Source: JADHLJ01 sp038118725
GTDB taxonomy: Bacteria > Pseudomonadota > Alphaproteobacteria > Thalassobaculales > Thalassobaculaceae
Direction of reading: 5' to 3'
DNA length: 44,341 nt
NCBI GenBank assembly: GCA_038118725.1
Contig: JAYOIK010000041.1
Location: 1 to 44,341 of the forward strand
Shown here: positions 41,299-44,341 of the stretch, one piece after another
How the letters are laid out: every line of letters begins with the position of its first letter
Numbering within the stretch: position 1 is the first letter of the stretch
Position numbers and translations under genes: made by a program
Notes under the pieces: model-generated
Told to the model about the DNA's origin: nothing
The model's database searches: none
Seen by the model: only the letters and a program-made list of their open reading frames with translations

Positions 41299-43491
41299 CT
41301 ATTCGGCCGCGACCGCCGTGCTCTCGGCTTGCGCCTTCACCGCCAGCCGCGCCTCGTGCAGCAGCGGCTCGGTATAGCCGCTGGGTTGCGCCCGGCCCTC
41401 GAAGACCAGATCAGACGCGGCCTTGAAGGCGATGCCGTCAAAACCCGGCGCCATCGGTTGATACTCGGGATCGGCGGCGTTCTGGGCGTCGACCACCGCC
41501 GCCATGCGGCGCAGGGTTTCCTCGACCTGAGCGCGCTCGCAGATACCGTGGCGCAGCCAGTTCGCGATGTGCTGGCTTGAGATGCGGAGGGTCGCGCGGT
41601 CTTCCATCAAACCGATATCGTTGATATCCGGCACCTTGGAGCAACCCACGCCCTGGTCGACCCAACGCACCACATAGCCGAGGATCCCCTGGGCGTTGTT
41701 GTCGAGCTCGCGTTGGATCTCCTCGGGGCTCCAGTTTGGCTGCGCGGCGAGCGGAATTGAAAGGATGTCGTCGAGGCTGGCGCGCGCTCGCGTCCCGAGT
41801 TCTTCCTGGCGCGCCTTGACGTCGACCTGATGATAGTGCGTCGCGTGCAGAACCGCCGCGGTCGGCGAGGGCACCCAGGCGGTGTTCGCGCCGGCCATCG
41901 GGTGGCCGATTTTCTGTTCCAGCATGTCGGCCATCAGATCCGGCATCGCCCACATGCCCTTGCCGATCTGCGCCCGGCCCCGGAGGCCGCAGGCAAGGCC
42001 GATGTCGACATTCCAGTCTTCATAGGCCTTGATCCAAGGCGCGGCCTTCATGTCGGCCTTGCGGATCATCGGGCCGGCTTCCATCGCCGTATGCATCTCA
42101 TCGCCGGTGCGATCCAGAAATCCGGTATTGATGAAGGCGACCCGGTCCTTGGCCGCGCGGATGCATTCCTTGAGGTTAACGGTGGTTCGGCGCTCCTCGT
42201 CCATGATGCCGATCTTCAGGGTATTGGCCGGCAGGCCGAGCACCGCCTCGACCCGCGCGAAGGTCTCGCAAGCAAAGGCGACTTCCTCGGGGCCGTGCAT
42301 CTTCGGCTTGACGATATAAATCGAGCCGGTCCGCGAATTCGCCAGCCCGCCCGAGCGGTTAACGTCATGCATGGCGATCAGGGCCGTGAACATGGCGTCC
42401 ATCAATCCCTCGGGCGCCTCGTCACCGTTTTCGTCCAGGATCGCCGGATTGGTCATCAGATGCCCGACATTGCGCACCAGCATCAGGGAGCGGCCATGCA
42501 GCGAAAAGCCCGTGCCGTCCGGCGCCTTGTAGTCACGGTCCGGGTTCAGGACCCGCGTCACCGTCGCGCCGGCCTTCTGGAAGCTGTCCGACAGATCACC
42601 CTTCATCAGTCCCAGCCAGTTGGCATAGGCCAGAACCTTGTCCTCGGCGTCGACCGCGGCGACGCTATCCTCGCAATCCATGATCGTGGTGACGGCGGCC
42701 TCGACCAGAATGTCGGAGACATGCGCCGGATCCTCGGCGCCGATCGGCGTGGACGGGTCGATGACGATCTCGACATGCAAATCATTGTGCCAAAGCAGGA
42801 TCGCCTTCGGCTCGACCCGGCCACCGCGATATCCGGCGAGCGCCGATGGCGTGGCGAGGCCGGTGCGCGTGCCGTTGCCGAGCGAGACGACGAGCGAGCC
42901 GTCCTCGATCCAGTAGCCGACCGCGTCCACATGGCTACCGCCGGAGAGCGGCGCGACCTGGTCGAGAAACCGGCGCGCCCAGGTGATCACCGCCGCGCCC
43001 CGGACGGGGTTATAAGCGCCGCCCCGACCCCGACCGTCCGCCTCGTCGATCGCGTCGGTGCCGTAGAGCGCGTCATAGAGACTGCCCCAGCGCGCGTTGG
43101 CGGCATTCAGCGCGTAGCGAGCGTTCATCACCGGGACCACCAATTGCGGCCCGGCGATCGTCGCGATTTCGGCATCCACATTGGCGGTGGCGACCGAGAA
43201 GTCCGGCCCCTCGGGAAGCAGATAACCAATTTCGGTCAGGAACGCCCGATACGCGTCAAGATCGCCCGTCTTGTCCCGGTTCTCGCGGTACCAGCCGTCA
43301 ATCCGCGCCTGCAGCGCCTCGCGTTTGGCCAACAGCTCTCGGTTGCGCGGCGTCAGATCGCGCAGGATAGCGGCAAAACCACTCCAGACGGTATCCGCGT
43401 CGAGGCCGGTTCCCGGGATTGCCCGATCATTGATAAAGTCGAAAAGCGGCTTGGCGATACGCAATCCGTGAGCGGTGATTTGTTCGGTCAT
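41299..43491 (-). CDS. glcB: Malate synthase G
   Basis: The 730-residue product condenses glyoxylate and acetyl-CoA to malate. The length is that of isoform G (about 720-730, against 530 for isoform A). Visible are the LDQVAPLSGGSHVDAVGYWI segment with flanking VRGAAVITWARRFL, MDCEDSVAAVDAEDK, GRSLMLVRNVGHLMTNPAI, YIVKPKMHGPEEV, GIMDEERRTTVNLKECI and GKGMWAMPDLM. The ATG at 43491 has a GGAGAG site; the 17-codon extension to 43542 is rejected. It is monocistronic in this window, without isocitrate lyase next to it. A paired operator-like site lies 73-148 bp upstream. Confidence 0.97.
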   Translation of the reverse strand: MTEQITAHGLRIAKPLFDFINDRAIPGTGLDADTVWSGFAAILRDLTPRNRELLAKREALQARIDGWYRENRDKTGDLDAYRAFLTEIGYLLPEGPDFSVATANVDAEIATIAGPQLVVPVMNARYALNAANARWGSLYDALYGTDAIDEADGRGRGGAYNPVRGAAVITWARRFLDQVAPLSGGSHVDAVGYWIEDGSLVVSLGNGTRTGLATPSALAGYRGGRVEPKAILLWHNDLHVEIVIDPSTPIGAEDPAHVSDILVEAAVTTIMDCEDSVAAVDAEDKVLAYANWLGLMKGDLSDSFQKAGATVTRVLNPDRDYKAPDGTGFSLHGRSLMLVRNVGHLMTNPAILDENGDEAPEGLMDAMFTALIAMHDVNRSGGLANSRTGSIYIVKPKMHGPEEVAFACETFARVEAVLGLPANTLKIGIMDEERRTTVNLKECIRAAKDRVAFINTGFLDRTGDEMHTAMEAGPMIRKADMKAAPWIKAYEDWNVDIGLACGLRGRAQIGKGMWAMPDLMADMLEQKIGHPMAGANTAWVPSPTAAVLHATHYHQVDVKARQEELGTRARASLDDILSIPLAAQPNWSPEEIQRELDNNAQGILGYVVRWVDQGVGCSKVPDINDIGLMEDRATLRISSQHIANWLRHGICERAQVEETLRRMAAVVDAQNAADPEYQPMAPGFDGIAFKAASDLVFEGRAQPSGYTEPLLHEARLAVKAQAESTAVAAE

Positions 43492-43563
43492 CGCGGGCTC
43501 TCCTCGGCGCTCGGGATGTCGGTCGCCATCGGACCGATCCACGATGACCTAACAACAGCCTCC

Positions 43564-43639
43564 TTGCGCCGCACAATCTTGTAAAGCGCGACAAATGGCC
43601 GCTCGCCAATATGAAAATTTTGAAAATTGTGCGGCGCAA
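43564..43639 (-). promoter_or_regulatory. Paired near-palindromic operator-like sites upstream of glcB
   Basis: TTGCGCCGCACAA (43564-43576) and TTGTGCGGCGCAA (43627-43639) are exact inverse complements of each other, and each is itself a near-palindrome of form TTGYGC-N-GCRCAA. Their centres, 43570 and 43633, are 63 bp apart, six helical turns. AT-rich sequence lies between them. The position 73-148 bp upstream of the glcB start suggests binding of a dimeric regulator at two sites on one face. The regulator identity is not known from the sequence. Confidence 0.6.
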
Positions 43640-43981
43640 AATGACCCTTCAACCCGCATTGCCCGGGACTTGGGACTGATTCATGGTTACATAACCTGCT
43701 ATCATCCGCCGTTCGTGTTCAACCAGTTCGACGACCTGGAACACCGCGTCCGAATTCAGGGCGTTTGGCCAAACATCGCACATCCCGGCGGCCTAGAGCG
43801 CGGATAGCGATGCGTCTGGCTCCGTATGTCGAATTCCCGCCCCCCATGGTTGCGGGCATGGGGCCCTCGGGTCATCATCCGCTTTGTCGAGCGGGTTCAC
43901 ATTAGAAATGTCGGACAAAATGACTTTGTAGGCTTTGTATGTTATGAGCCGTCACACAATGTGGCGGGGTAATAAATTGCG
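43640..43981. other. Gene-poor stretch between glcB control region and the last ORF
   Basis: This 342-bp stretch has no convincing gene. A 70-codon plus-strand frame (43595-43807) overlaps the operator pair and lacks recognisable sequence. Composition falls toward the right end, with AT-rich sequence from about 43900 that may contain the promoter of the ORF at 43982, but I cannot assign a -35/-10 pair. Confidence 0.5.
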
Positions 43982-44320
43982 ATGAGCGAGCATGATTTTT
44001 ATTTAACGAAAAATAGTTTCCTAAGTAATAACTACGGTGCTTTTCTGACTGAGATTGGATCGCGCCGCGAACGTCCACTTAAGATGCTCGCGCCAATGAT
44101 GACTCAAAGTTTCGGGAATATGTTCAATTTTACAGCGGTGGCCGCGCGATACGCGGCTGCGTTCGATCATAGTTTCTGCAATTTTCTCGTGGATGCCAGC
44201 CGACCATATACGCGCGATATCGTTGCATTCTACCCGTTTGAGCATCAAGTCCTCACGGTCAACGGCAGCTGGGGGGACATTCCTCTTCTAGGCCGTAGAC
44301 TCACAAACGCGCAATCTTAG
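43982..44320 (+). CDS. Hypothetical protein, AT-rich, unknown function
   Basis: The 112-residue frame begins MSEHDFYLTKNSFLSNNYGA and contains FNFTAVAARYAAAFDHSFCN and IVAFYPFEHQVLTVNGSWGD. I do not recognise a family. No signal peptide or clear membrane span is present. Codons such as TTA, AGT and ATA are used far more than in the enzymes upstream, and the first 150 bp are markedly AT-rich, so recent transfer is possible. The upstream ribosome site is weak. It could be the start of an accessory region continuing beyond the window, or an unexpressed frame. Confidence 0.45.
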   Translation: MSEHDFYLTKNSFLSNNYGAFLTEIGSRRERPLKMLAPMMTQSFGNMFNFTAVAARYAAAFDHSFCNFLVDASRPYTRDIVAFYPFEHQVLTVNGSWGDIPLLGRRLTNAQS

Positions 44321-44341
44321 GCGTATCGCGGCGAGCTTTAC

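Noticed and set aside
43595..43807. 70-codon plus-strand ORF downstream of the glcB control region
   Set aside because: It overlaps the operator-like pair, has no ribosome site and no recognisable sequence pattern.

Overview
The window looks like a GC-rich alphaproteobacterial chromosome segment, plausibly Rhodospirillales-like, but the species cannot be named from sequence alone. Evidence for this is the RHH_4-type ribbon-helix-helix proteins, an Atm1-type ABC exporter, a queuosine gene set, malate synthase G, and several families of short intergenic palindromes of the kind common in alphaproteobacteria. The gene content is mostly metabolic. I see no rRNA, tRNA, CRISPR array, transposase, integrase or phage gene. 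A 100-base run of N (35521-35620) marks an assembly join.

Layout. 1-6.6 kb: 5'-truncated anmK, an acyl-CoA ligase, and a convergent hydantoinase/oxoprolinase pair (hyuA-hyuB). 6.7-10.6 kb: a compositionally softer three-gene patch (zinc-ribbon protein with a degenerate methyltransferase fold, a methyltransferase, a TPR-glycosyltransferase) that looks like a glycan or protein-glycosylation cassette. 10.7-14.7 kb: two tandem paralogous amidohydrolases, a Rieske protein, an adenosine deaminase-like enzyme and a DUF1330 protein. 14.9-20.6 kb: flavin monooxygenase, Asp/Glu-racemase-like protein, amidase, acetamidase/formamidase and PuuE-like deacetylase, together suggesting breakdown of a nitrogen-containing compound. 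20.6-22.3 kb: two paralogous RHH proteins and a glutathione S-transferase.

22.3-29.7 kb is a long minus-strand run. In transcription order it holds 2-oxoacid dehydrogenase E1 alpha and beta, a protein made of two copies of one uncharacterised domain, a second uncharacterised protein, tgt, queG and a PLP-dependent decarboxylase. 29.9-30.5 kb is a non-coding tandem array with a period of about 245 bp. It is followed by a YhhQ-type queuosine-precursor transporter and queA, so four queuosine genes lie on both sides of the array. 32.2-35.4 kb: Atm1-like ABC exporter and acyl-CoA dehydrogenase. 35.7-39.9 kb: iron-containing alcohol dehydrogenase, Gfo/Idh/MocA oxidoreductase and GMC oxidoreductase. 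40-41 kb: M19-type dipeptidase, with an unlisted 46-residue membrane protein overlapping its stop. 41.3-43.5 kb: malate synthase G with a notable pair of operator-like sites upstream. The last 0.4 kb holds an AT-rich ORF of unknown function.

The best candidates for something undescribed are the duplicated-domain protein at 26759-27577 and its operon, the paired 13-bp near-palindromes exactly 63 bp apart upstream of glcB, the 245-bp tandem array with its solo hairpin relative, and the small membrane protein translationally coupled to the dipeptidase. None of these amounts to a demonstrated new system; they are leads.
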